A stretch of DNA of 64,000 nt from the NCBI GenBank assembly GCA_002150815.3, contig NDFF03000006.1, positions 1-64,000 of the forward strand, given 5' to 3'. Positions within the stretch are counted from its first letter, which is position 1. Every line of letters starts with the position of its first letter. Under the pieces are notes generated by a model, which did not search any database, was not told the DNA's origin, and saw only the letters and a list, made by a program, of their open reading frames with translations. Below, one piece after another: positions 33,267 through 44,581 of the stretch. The stretch is from Grammothele lineata (lineage: Eukaryota; Basidiomycota; Agaricomycetes; Polyporales; Polyporaceae). A program made the position numbers and the translations under genes.

Positions 33267-33977
33267 GTTTTCGCGAGGTGAGATACATGCCCTCCTCATG
33301 TCCGGACACCACGGAATTCGACGTATCATGGCAGAATGGCTATGGCGTAGTGGCATCTGCAGTCGACGTGCTGTACACTCTGGGCTATGTGAATGTAGGC
33401 TTTGTGACCCTGGATTATCGCACCGGCTCCCGAAAAGGAGTGCTGTGACTCATCCTATCGATCGACAGAGTGCATGTCTCGGGTGACGCACATCACTCGT
33501 GGCGGCCTGGTGGGCTTGTCAAAGCACGCTGCCAAGTGTGGGGAGTAATTAACCTTGAGAAGGGCGAGCCGCGCGCACATGATGTCAGCCATCCGACATG
33601 ACCGTCAGAGACGATAGCACGTCTCTTCGCACGTTCACTGACATTCTGTCTTGCGGCGGGGAGAACAGATCTTGCAAAGTCCGCCTGCATCCTCTACTTA
33701 GCTCCGGCGACTTGATCCGTGCTTCATTAAACTTGTCACTGCTTGAAGACGACGTTGTGGCACATCATCATCATGAGGGCCAGCGAGGGCACCCGGGTCC
33801 CGTATTGCCTCCTCACGAAGCGAACACAGCGGAAAATTGGCTCAGATGGTGGTGAACATTCGGCAGCGTCCCAAGCACAATGCGGAGGCCGAGCGGCGCA
33901 TTTGAGGCGTCAAGGCTGGTGGCTGGATGGGAGACGTCAATATCGGGCCATGGCGACAGGCGTCAGCGTGATCGACA
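33267..33977. other. Gene-free stretch
   Basis: About 700 bases downstream of SDR copy 2 up to the inverted-repeat element; nothing recognised. Confidence 0.5.
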
Positions 33978-33979
33978 TA

Positions 33980-35008
33980 CAGTTGCGGACAATCAAAGTC
34001 GACAAATCTAATATTGAGCGAAATCGAATTATTTTGGGGTGGCTGATGGTCAGAAAAGGGTCAGAGAGGTCCAAAGAGTCCAAAAAACGCACTCCGAAGT
34101 TTTTCCCACGAGGTTTTTGGGCACGCCAAAATTTTGGCCATTTTCAACGCCTCTCTCGCGGCCAAGCGCTCGTCGAGCGCCCGCAGGTGGGGTGAGAATT
34201 GGGCGCTTCTATCCCTCGGCGACGCATGACATAAGCGGCCTATAGGCGAGAGAGAACCTTCGTCTCGCTATCGAGCACCTCAGCTGCCTCTCCCCACCCA
34301 ATTCTCCATCGTGGATGCCGCGGGGGCCGAGCTCGTTTCATACGCGCTGTGTTGCATGTGTATCGATCACTGATTTCGACTGAATTAGTAGTGGGAATGC
34401 ATCTGACTGCGTTCCTATCCCGCAGATTCACTGACAAGTTGAGTACTAGTGACGCTACTGCTACCTCTTCAGATGCAATACATTTCACCTGTCTCAAACT
34501 TGATACCGCTACAATGATCTCTGATGCTACAGCATACGGGCTGGAAGCACGCCTCCCGTGCCATAGAGAGGCCATGACGTCGATATATTGTGATTTGAGG
34601 CAGACTGAGGAACTCCTGTTTGCGTATATACTCATTGTTCTTAAGAATTGTTCCCATATTAACCGTTCTATTCTATTTCAAGGGCATCTGTCCCTGGCTG
34701 ACGCCCGCATTGTACAATATTTTGACGCTGATCGGCTCGATAATTTCAGCTGGTTTTAACGGAATCATATGCAGCTCGACGAAAGGAGTCGATTGGCGTA
34801 TTTTTCGTGAATTTTAGGCGCCTTTTTAGGGTCATGCCAAATTTTCAGCCTCAAAAACAAAAAAGGCAATTTCCCGAGAATTGGCTCGTACAAATTCCTG
34901 TCTGACTATCTCAGGATGTACTACAAGGTAAAAGCGAACGTTTGAGGGTGTTTCCAGATCCCAGATAATTCGTGTGAAAAATTTGTCGACTTTGATTGTC
35001 CGCAACTG
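33980..35008. mobile_element. Non-autonomous Tc1/mariner-like element with perfect 28-bp inverted ends
   Basis: The left end (33980-34007, starting CAGTTGCGGACAATCAAAGT) is an exact inverted copy of the right end (34981-35008). Each end is flanked by TA (33978-33979 and 35009-35010), the target duplication of Tc1/mariner-type elements. The 1029-base interior is AT-rich and has no frame resembling a transposase; the longest (34349-34759, 136 codons) is unrecognised. Weaker inverted similarity continues inward. Perfect ends suggest recent insertion, so an autonomous relative may exist elsewhere in the genome. Confidence 0.85.
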
Positions 35009-35244
35009 TACCCGTTCGGGGAAGACAGCACAGCCCGCACGGGGCAAAACATTTAGCCGCCCTGTCTCTTGTCTCCTTCCGTACCCGCCATCAAAATGTC
35101 TTGCCCTGGATTGTTGCCGAGTCTCGACCTTATAATTGCCGCGAGTGTCGGTCAGGGCGCAAGGCTTCTTGCCCTCTTCCTTTCCCTCCCAACTTCTGAA
35201 CGTGTCCGCTGTCTGCCTCTCAACCAACGCTCGCAGTAATCGCC

Positions 35245-36143
35245 ATGTACGCTCGCGCCCTTGCTGTCGTTTCTGTTGCGCTCTTCGCTGGCCAGGGTAT
35301 GTTTTCGCTCCTTTCGCGCCTAGAACCGTTTCCTAAACGCCAACATACATACAGCGGCGGCTGCATCCGCTGCATCCGCTGTGTCGGCCCGTTCACTCTT
35401 GTCGAGGCAATTTGATAGCTCCGAGATCCCTGCCCAGGTCTGTCTCCTTCGGCATAGCAACACTTCCGCGATGGCTAACACTTCGATGAACAGTGCCAGT
35501 CGCAGTGCTCGTCGGTCCTCAACACCCTGAACGTGAGTCATTTGCTCGTTTTCTGTCGTATGATACGGTGCTGACAGCGGTAATCACACGGATAGACTTG
35601 CACTGAGATCAGCTGTCTCTGCACGTCCGACGTCAACAACGGCCTCTACTCCTGCCTCGAGTGCGCGCTCTCCATCGACTCAGCCTCCGCTTTCATCACC
35701 GAGGCACAGAGCAATTTGGACGGTACGCATTTGTTTCTTATCCTCTTTACCGCCCTGCCCTGTCACTATCTAATACACCCGATCCTCTCATAGCGTACGA
35801 AGACTCTTGCGCGGAAGTCGGTGCCGCCGTTTCCTCGCTGACGCTCACGGTTCCCCCGAGCTCCGCGGTCGCCTCGGCCACCGGCTCCGGCGCCGCGTCC
35901 TCTGAGACAGAGGTCCTCAGTATCCCCACCGCCTCGGGCTCTGCGGTGACCTCGGCGGCGGCGACTGCGGGGGCTACGTCGGCGAAGGCGGGGACGACAA
36001 CGACGTCTGCGGACTCCAGCGACTCGACCAGCTCGATCAGCGACCCGCTCAGTGCCTCCCGCAGCGGTGCGCGTGGCCTCGTAGTCACGTCGACCGTCGT
36101 GCTGGGCGCTGTTGGCGCGGTGTTCGCAGTGCTTGCGCTCTGA
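35245..36143 (+). CDS. Secreted GPI-anchored eight-cysteine (CFEM-like) protein
   Basis: Five exons, 35245-35296, 35355-35437, 35494-35532, 35596-35722, 35794-36143, give 216 aa. A signal peptide (MYARALAVVSVALFAGQAAA) leads to a cysteine-rich domain of about 75 residues with CQSQC, TCTE, SCLC, SCLEC and DSC, eight cysteines in all, as in CFEM and related fungal extracellular domains, though the exact CFEM spacing is not certain. A Ser/Thr/Ala-rich stalk follows, and the C-terminus (LVVTSTVVLGAVGAVFAVLAL) is a GPI-attachment signal. Likely a plasma-membrane or wall protein. It lies directly beyond the 33980-35008 transposon, whose right end is about 235 bases before the ATG. Confidence 0.8.
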
Positions 36144-37437
36144 TTTCTGCGACTAAGCTACTCCGTCTTTTCTTGTTGCTCCCTTTGTGGACAGTGTTTT
36201 CTACCTACCATACCCTCCGTTAAAATTCGACGTTCCTTTCATGGAAAGGTGGGAACTTCGTGTGATGGTAATCAGGGCGTCTTGGTCTTTCATTGGCGAC
36301 TGTGGCCAAATACAGTCGAAGTTACAGAGGCACATTAATCGGTTCATGGCAACCTAGTAAGTCTACGCAGCCCATGGTCTTCGCACCACTCGTTCTTATG
36401 ACTTCAGCCCAAAGAGTAAGCGCACGTCTACAGGACACGTACGTGACAGGCGTGAGATTAACTAGTTGAAAGCTCTGTCGAGCTACAATGAGATCTTAGC
36501 TTGACCCGGCCATGATTAAAGGTATTCCACGCTCGCCAAGCTTTTCCCTCTCTCACCTCAGACCTCAGACGCCGAGTCGATCACTTGGATCCCAGTTCGG
36601 CCTTAAGCCCTAGGCTAAGGGTCGACAATAGTCCGGGGCAGCTCTACGGCTCTCCCTTCGTGGCCATCTACTCGAGAGAACGCGCCAGTAGGTTCGAGGC
36701 ATTAGTGAGCATCAGAACATCCTAGACACAATGGAAAATACTAGTGGTATACAGTATAATGGCGACGTACTGGCAAAGTGTACGTTGGGATCGGGCGGAC
36801 CCCATCACTGTGGGATACGCGCATGGTGAAGTTCACCAGTGAGGAACCGGTATAATCTACCTCTACTCACCGTTAGAAATCCCTAGGTTCCTAGTGCAAA
36901 CCAACGGTAGACTAACGGTTGAACATCGACCGAAAAATGACACCCCGATAACCGTTGAAGTTGCGGTGGGTTTCGGCAGTCTACGCAGCATATCGGACAT
37001 ATAGGCTCGCATTCGGACCCTGCTAGCAATCTCACATGTACATAGCGCATATTGGTTCTCAGTCTAATGGGATACAGCTGGGAAACTCCATTACCCCGTG
37101 TCCGACATCGTACAGTACTGTAGAGATCAGACCATAGCGGCGCGTCACACGTCACAAGGCCCTCCGCCTGGCCGCTATTCGACTTTTGTCACCGGTCACC
37201 AGCCTCCCCGCCGGGTGTGACCGCCAGCCGGAACCGTTTTCGGTCGATCCGAGCCCCATATATAGAAAATTTTCGCCGCCTGCGGCAGCGCGTCACACCA
37301 CTACGGCCCCCCGGCCGCCCTGCCGGTTCAGCCACAGGGTGTCACACCCCCAACCCCCTTCCGCTATGGTCGAATCTCTACAGTATACTTAGCCGCCTCA
37401 GTGCAATCGTACACGTGCTACGTTAGGCGCTTATCGC
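36144..37437. other. Gene-free stretch; probable left end of the CACTA element
   Basis: About 1.3 kb. The last 300 bases (37140-37360) are GC-rich and repeat a GTCACAC motif in both orientations (near 37143, 37217, 37291, 37340), as subterminal repeats of CACTA elements do. I cannot fix the terminus. Confidence 0.4.
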
Positions 37438-38868
37438 TCAGCGGCGGCGGCGGAGGCGTTTCGCAGGCGGTTCTTCCTCTTCCTCCTCCTCCGCCTCCTC
37501 CTCTTCCTCCCCTGCTTCAATAGGGGTCCGGGAGCCTTCCTCCTTGTCGCTGTCCTCTCCTTCAAGCCCAAAGTCAAGACGACTCACCCCCGCAAACTCC
37601 TCTTCCTCTCCACTCTGTAGGCCTCCTTCACCTTGCTCCGAAGTCCCGCCAAGCTCATCTTCCGACCCGTTGCCTACAGCTGAAGAATCCCCCAGAATCG
37701 TCCGTGCAGCACGATATTTCTTCGAGGCTGCGTACTCGGCAAGGCGAACCAAACCTGCTCCAGGGCGATCAGTTGTAGTAGTGGCATCCTCATCCTCTTC
37801 ACGAGCCCGGCGGCGCGCACCCTTGCGGCGGTTGGAGAGATACTGGATGATGAACTGGTATGTAGCCCAGTCACCTTCAAACTTCTTGAGATACGGATAT
37901 TCCTGGCGCGCCTTAATACAACTGTGAGTAATGTCCACTCCGTATGTTATTAACACTGGATGTATCGAACTTACCACCTGGAATATGGCTCCCAACTTCA
38001 CAGGATCTTGCTTGGAGACTCGAACATCCATGTTGAGGTTCCCACGGACGCACAACTCGCGTACATATCCCTGGAAACTAGGTAAGCAGGAATTAATTAC
38101 AACTTGAGTGTGCATACCATGATTTCAACATAGAGCTTGCGGTTGTCTGCAAGCCCCATCTCCTCCTGCAAGCTCCAATCCTTCGACACCGTCCCCTTTG
38201 GCCTCTTGATGAGCCCGGGGGTATCCTCTTGCTCCTCAATTTCACGTCGTGCGTCTTGAAGCTCCCTTTCGACCTTCTTGCGCGCCGCCTTCTCTGCCTC
38301 AAGCAAGGCTTCGGAGTGTACCCCAGTGAGTGCAAGAACGGATATAAATGCACATATACTTACCCGTCATTCGTTCTAACTTGTCTGCTAGGTTCTTCTC
38401 TGCGCCTTCAGTGCGCTCAGTGTGCTGTTGCACTTGCGACCGTGCTCGAACCACCCGTGCGGTTGGGGCCGATGGCTTACTAGCTGCTGGCGTTGCGGAG
38501 CCGTGTTCTTTGGACGGTGTTCCCACGTTACGTGCATCCTTTCGACCACTGACCAGACCACTGGCAGGTGCTCCAGAAGCTCCCGGCGTTCCCTTCGACT
38601 GCGGGGATCAATATGAGCCTCGAACATCTGTCAAACACGACCACACCGCACCTTTCCTTTTGATGCTGTAAGTAGCAGTGAGTTGTTTAGAAGTTAACCG
38701 TGGTGCATAACACTTACACAATGTCTGGATAGAGCCACTGAGCTTGTGACCACCTGGCGTTTGCGTCCCTCGGCGCTCGGAATCACGTCGGGTGCTTTCT
38801 TGCGTAGTAGTGGGTCTACGTGCTGTACCCGGCGCGTCCTTTCGTTTCTTCAGTATTGGCGTTGACAT
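37438..38868 (-). CDS. CACTA-associated coiled-coil protein (possible TnpA-like accessory protein)
   Basis: Six exons, 38868-38718, 38665-38652, 38598-38364, 38308-38118, 38070-37975, 37911-37438, give 386 aa. The N-terminal 105 residues are Ser/Thr/Lys-rich and disordered. A clear coiled coil follows at about 108-160 (LADKLERMTALLEAEKAARK...). A compact region ends with ARQEYPYLKKFEGDWAT at 230-246, and the C-terminal 120 residues are acidic, closing with a basic tail KRLRRRR, a possible nuclear signal. It is divergent from the CACTA transposase with 231 bases between starts. In plant En/Spm the second protein (TnpA) binds subterminal repeats; whether this protein does the same is inference. 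Confidence 0.7.
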
Positions 38869-39099
38869 GAAGCTGGACTCTCGTGTTTAGGGTGTGTTGT
38901 GGTTGAGATGAAAGAGCGTACGAGAGGAGTGGCCCACTCAACTGCGATTCTCATTGTTTGTGGCCGGCCGCACTTCGGGCGCTTATTTACATCGTGGTCG
39001 GTCGTCGTGTTCGTACTTATCTTATTACCACACCTGTCCACTACACTATATCTATACAAGCCCATACTGCCACTCTGTCTCGCTACTGTGTTCCCAAGA
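38869..39099. promoter_or_regulatory. Divergent promoter inside the CACTA element
   Basis: 231 bases between the start codons of the coiled-coil gene and the transposase. No strong TATA box. Confidence 0.4.
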
Positions 39100-39725
39100 A
39101 TGGCCCGTCAACGCAAGAATAATCCATTGCTTCCGAAAGGTGCGTTCAATTGGCCAATCTTGGGATAGACCACCATGTTTACACTGACGAATATGACTCA
39201 GTACTCCAGCAAAAAACCAAGCAGACCCGGAAGCCATGTCCGTGCTGTAATCGTCTGCTCTCAAAGTCTCAGATTATCCGCCATCGAAAGAATCTCGCAC
39301 CACCACGCATACGCGCCACCCGAGCCTTTGAGGAGGCTGCAGCTACTCTCGTAGCAAAGTTGAATGGCCCCCCCGAGTCTGACCGCCTCGCTAGTGGTTC
39401 TGGGTCCATTAATCAAGAGGCTGGTGACGACTTCGGCTCTGATGTAGATGTCGACTTCGATATTGAGCCCGAGGAAACTTTCGAGTCGGCTTTTGCTGAT
39501 GCTGAGCCTACGGAATCTCACGAAGCCGAGCCCATGGAGACTGGGCTCGCGGGTTTGTCTGCCTCAACACCACCCATGCTCGATGGTAGCTTTGCAATTG
39601 ACACCACCTTCAATAACACACTCGTCGACAAAGTACTACGGCGGCATCCATATACATTCCGGACAGTCTCCGTTGAGGATGCCGAAGAGGAGGAAGAGCA
39701 GAGCGACTCGGAGCTCGAACCTAAC

Positions 39726-41980
39726 AGTACATCAGTAGTCCGTGCAATTACTTAATTGACCTTAAACCGACGTTTAAGGTCGTTAAGGGCACATTAAGCG
39801 CATGTAAGCGTGAGTTGTTAAGTATGGAGACTTTCTTAAGTTAGACTTAAGTAAGATCATGCACGGGCGGACACTTAAGCAGCTTAAGCAGACATTTAAG
39901 TGCATTAAGAAAGATAAGTAGAGCACCCGCAAGACGGCGCACACCTGGGCGGAAGGCAATGTCCGGCAAGTTAAGGTAATCTATTAGGCAGTACTACGAT
40001 ACATGCAGATGGGACAGGTTAGCAGATTGGATGAAGGGCTAAGGACGAAGGCGAGGAAACACATCAAGAGGGTGCGCATGCGCCCTCAGAGAGAGCTCAT
40101 GCGCTGCTGGTGAGATTCGCGCAGGCTGCGGGAGATTGACTAGTAAAAGGACAAGCTGGAACGGAGACGGGAACGCACCGTGTACAGCGGGCGAAGGGCC
40201 GTTCCAGGCCGTCCGCAACCCTTATCCGGGGAAGGTTTTCGCGAAGGCAGCGTAGAGCAGTAGGGGGAATACATCCATCAAAAGCTATGGACAAGGCTAG
40301 CGCATGATGGATAATTTTGCTGCTGTCCTTGATGAGCATAGAATATGCTCGCCGCAACTCATGCCAGCTGCAGAGCGCCGGCGGCTGAATGCACTTGTTT
40401 GGGAAGAAAATGGAAAGGAAAACATGCGTGACGAGGTGGGAGGCTTGGGTTGTCGGTGGAAGGGATGTGCATGAGGATGAAAGCGTGTGGGGATTCAAGA
40501 AGGATGCAGGAAGGGGCTCGGGGACGGGACTCACCGCTATTGCAACAATGCAGATGTCCCGGAAGGCGGGCGTAATCTCAGTCTAATCTCATATAGGTCC
40601 ACTGGTAAATAACTGGAGCCGTGATTCTCCGTGAGCATTCCAGAGGAGCTAATGCACAACTTACCGAGTAGTGCCCACGTCATTGGCGAGCTTGCAGGGT
40701 ACGTGAGATGTTGGAGCCCGAAGATAAGTGTTGTCAGACAGCTAGATGAGCGAGGAGGTGCATGACGAGAGAGGCGAGGAGGAGTTCGACAAGGGCAGTG
40801 GAGAGGAGCGTCATGAGAGCAAGAGCGACGTAGTGGGACAGAAAAGAGCTAAGTCCGAAGCGCCCAAAGCGCCGTCGCCAGCTGGCACCTCCGCGCGAGG
40901 GTTCAGCGCTCAGCGCTTCACTACTTGCTGCTTTCCTCCTACCTGCGACTCTACTTCTAGATCCCTGCGTTTGGGCTGCAACACAATCGATGGTGAAGAC
41001 GAATGTTCAACTCAACATGGATGCTCAAATGCCGTGAGGCTGTTTGGCAAATGGGTACGTCGGACAGGAGTGAACTAGATCTTGGATAGGTATCGAATAC
41101 CATACACCCGTGAGTTCTACATTCTCGGCGCTGGCGTGCACATTTTCGTCCTTGTCTACACTTGTAAATTAGTGTTCGCTTCCAGGCGTCGACGAACGGC
41201 GTCGATGAACGCTTCCAGGCGTCAACGAAGTTCTCAAAGGTGCGCAGCTATCCCCTTCTAACGGGTACATTCTCTTACCCGCCCCCCAAATCCTCTTGAT
41301 AATAGCGCCCCTTCGACTCATAGTCAAGCATGCGCGTTGACGAGTGTGGTAAGGAGTTCCAACGCCCGCATGCATACTCGGTACACGCTTGCCAATAGTG
41401 TCAACCCCAACAGCAACAAGCATAGTGGTGAGCCCCATATCCCCATCCATCCGGTCCCCCGCCTCTTTGGCATACTTCCCCGTCCCTGCCACCACCACCA
41501 CTGAGCCCCGGGCAGCAAGGTGCACATCTCTGGCACCGTCCCCGGTCCCGGGGTCGTCTGCGGCGCCTGGGCAGCACCGTGCTTGTTGCATGTGGCTCAG
41601 TCGATTCCACCATCGGATGTTTAAGTCGCTGGTGCGCGGTGTAGTCTTACCCTCAGCAGGCTCCAACGTCGATGAAGCTGACTTAGAACGGTCTCCTAGA
41701 AAAGTATTAGGGCATCATGAGTCTTCAATTTCGCTCTCGCTCTAGATATCAGTTCGTCCTGTTCACTTCGTGTACATATTTGTAACAACCGCCACTTGCA
41801 TTCAATGTGACCTGTAGTAAATTGTAGAATCTGCATTGCAAATGACGTCCTTACGGCCTCGAGTACTTAACGTACTTGCGTCCTTATGCCCCTTAAATCA
41901 CTTAGTGACTCTGTTAAGCACAGTAAGCAGCATTAAGCGCATTAAGCATATTAAGCAATTGCATGAAGTACTGATGTACG
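39726..41980. mobile_element. DNA transposon inserted in the CACTA transposase gene
   Basis: The left end starts AGTACATCAGTAGTCC and the right end is its inverted counterpart (CGTACATCAGTACTTC read inward); about 25 of the first 32 positions match. AAC flanks both sides (39723-39725 and 41981-41983), a 3-base target duplication, as CACTA elements make, although the termini do not begin CACTA. Both subterminal regions (39765-39920 and 41860-41960) are packed with TTAAG/CTTAA motifs. No transposase is visible inside, so it is probably non-autonomous. Open frames such as 41169-41666 (minus) are unrecognised. Confidence 0.75.
39765..39920. repeat. Cluster of TTAAG-type subterminal motifs
   Basis: About eleven TTAAG or CTTAA motifs in 155 bases, several as TTAAGC or TTAAGT. 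A sparser mirror cluster lies at 41860-41960. Confidence 0.7.
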
Positions 41981-44581
41981 AACCCAGGCGATGCTGAGAT
42001 GGAAGAAGACGATTTCGAGGATGATTTCGAAGTGTTCTCGTCTGAATTGACAGCCTTTGATCATCTTCGAGAGGGGTTTGAACAGGAAGTTGCGGCGATT
42101 AGTGCGTTCTAACGTCCCATCGCTCCTCTGTCTTTTACTTATGCATTCACCTTGCAGAAGACAAACTTCGGGAGGAGGACAAGGTATTCCTCCGTGCATT
42201 TGCGTACAAACTGCGTAACAACCTCACGATCTCAGCATTCGAAGACATCCCCAACGGTTTTCCTATCAACAACTTCCCATCCCTTGCAGTCATCCGATCT
42301 CGCATTGCCTTTCTATCTGGGCTTAAAGCTGAGCGATACGACTGTTGTATCGAGTCATGCATGGCCTACACTGGCCCCTTCTCTGATTTACAGACTTGCC
42401 TGTATTGTGAGTCCTCACGATACGATGACTACGGAAAATCACGGCAACAATATTCCTACCTTCCTCTCGAACCACGCCTCCTTGCCCACCGTCAGCACAT
42501 TGAGACCGCTAAGAAGATGGCGTACCGGGGCAACTTCAAGCCTAGTGCAGATGGTAGCCGTCAGGATATATTTGACAGCAGCCATTACCAATCACTTCGC
42601 AAGCGTCGTGTCATCGTTGACGGCTACGACACAGGACATACCTTTTTTGACGACCACCGTGACATCGCATTAGGACTCTCGACAGACGGCTTCGCTCCGT
42701 GGCGCCGGCGCAAGCGTTCTGCATGGCCAATCATTGCCTACAACATGAATCTCCCTCCCGAAATCCGCTTCCATAAAGAATACATCATCCCACTGACTGT
42801 TATCCCTGGACCGAAAAAGCTGAAGGATTTCGACTCCTTTCTGTGGCCCGTGGCTCAGGCACTCCTCCGCCTTGCAATCGGAGTGGCAGCTTACGATCCT
42901 TTGGCAGCATCGATGTTCATTCAGCGCGCATATGCTATTCTGGTCTCTGGCGACATTCCAGCAATATCCATGGTGATACACATGAAGGGCCACAACAGTC
43001 TGTGCCCTTGTCGTATGTGTGAGATCCGTGGCCTTCGGATCCCAAGTAACACTCGAGCCACAACCCACTACGTGCCTCTCGAACGCTCTCGCCATCCAAC
43101 TGTACGTGCGGATGCTTCTGCAATCAAAGCCTACAACCCATCCGCACTTCCTTTGCGCACACATGACACCTTTCTAGCACAGGGTCGTGCTGTCATGGAC
43201 GCCCCGTCAGATGCAGAAGCAGAACGACGTTCGAAGTCACACGGTATCAAGGGTGTTCCGCTTCTCAGCCACTTACCCTCCCTATCTTTCCCTCACTCAT
43301 TTCCGTACGATTTCATGCATCTCATTTGGGAGAATCTCATACCCAATCTTGTTCGCCTCTGGACTGGAACCTTCAAGGGACTAGACGAAGGCCAACACTG
43401 CTACAAGCTGGACTCGACTGTGTGGGAAGCAGTTGGTGAAGCCACCGCTCGTGCAGGCAGTACTCTTCCTTCCATTTTTGGACCTCGACTTGGGAACATT
43501 GCGCAAGACAAAGGGAACGCCGGAACAGCTGATGCATGGTCTGTATGGACGCTGTACATCTCCCCTGTGCTTCTTCGACAGCGATTCCACCATCAGAGGT
43601 ACTATAAGCACTTTGTTGAACTTATCAAGCTTCTCCTTCTCTGTTTACAGTTTGAACAGACAAAGGACGAGATCGAGACAATCCGACACGGATTCATCAG
43701 CTGGGTGACAAAATACGAACAGTAAGCAGTCGATCTATATATTCTTTTAACTCTGGAATCTGGCTCACTATCTCTCATATAGATATTATTACCAGTTCAA
43801 TCCGGAACGTGTCAGCACCTGCCCTGTGACCGTTCATGCGCTCCTGCACATTGCGGATAGTATTGAGCAGACAGGGCCGGTTTGGACTAGCTGGGCCTTC
43901 CCCATGGAACGTTTCTGTGGATCCCTCCAGCCAGCCATCAAAAGTCGACGTCACCCATGGGCCTGCATCGATAAACGGCTACTCAAAGTCGCTCAGCTCA
44001 CACAGTGCCAACTTCTGTATGACCTGCCTGAGCTCTCGCTCCGATCACCTCGTGCTGAGAAGTACCGCAACTCAGACAACGGACCACGTTCCCAACGGGA
44101 GCATAGTGTTTCTGGATGTGAGTGTTGGAGTGCTGTCACGCTCTTCTGACAAGTTGAAAATAGACTTGGAATGTGCTGATTGAGAGGCATAGATACGTCA
44201 ACATGTGTTCTAATAGAACCACGTTGTACGCCGAAATTAGGTTCCGGGGTACTCAACCTAATCATCGGATGCCTGGTGACACGATACGAAGTCTCGTCAA
44301 GACGTGTACGGGATGTCTTGCCCCCTGCAATCGAGCAATGGGCTGCGGTACGCATGCTAAATGGGGGAGACACAGTGTGTGCAGCTTCCATCAGCAATAA
44401 ATTCACAGCCCTTATTTTCGCTTGTGATCACCTTGTAGGCTCTTGTTCGCCCTTGTCTACATGTATGAAGGTTCAATATATAGGGAGAATATCTGAATCA
44501 GACTTAAGCTGTCTGTACCGGCCTGTTTTAGGGTTGAATGCAGGATGCTCAGAGTTTTTCAAGGCGGTTACAAGACCTTAG

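Larger units (their letters stand above)
39100..44581 (+). pseudogene. CACTA (En/Spm, tnp2-type) transposase, interrupted by a 2.25 kb insertion
   Basis: Exons 39100-39139, 39202-39725, then (after the insert 39726-41980 and one copy of its AAC duplication) 41984-42101, 42158-43721, 43783-44117, 44193-44581; together 989 codons in frame. Exon 2 starts with a Cys/His cluster (CPCCNRLL...RHRK). The core has the basidiomycete tnp2 blocks LSTDGFAPWRRRK, VIPGPKKLKDFDSFLWP, RMCEIRGLRIP, SFPYDFMHLIWENLIPNL and HALLHIADSI...SWAFPMERFCGSLQPAIKSRR. Without excision, the first part ends at a TAA soon after the insertion point (39755), so this copy cannot make the full protein. The 3' end may also be eroded: the usual C-terminal conserved block after GGDTV is not obvious. 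Confidence 0.85.

Noticed and set aside
34349..34759. 136-codon frame inside the Tc1/mariner-like element as a transposase remnant
   Set aside because: No DDE-type or helix-turn-helix motif is visible and composition matches the AT-rich interior.
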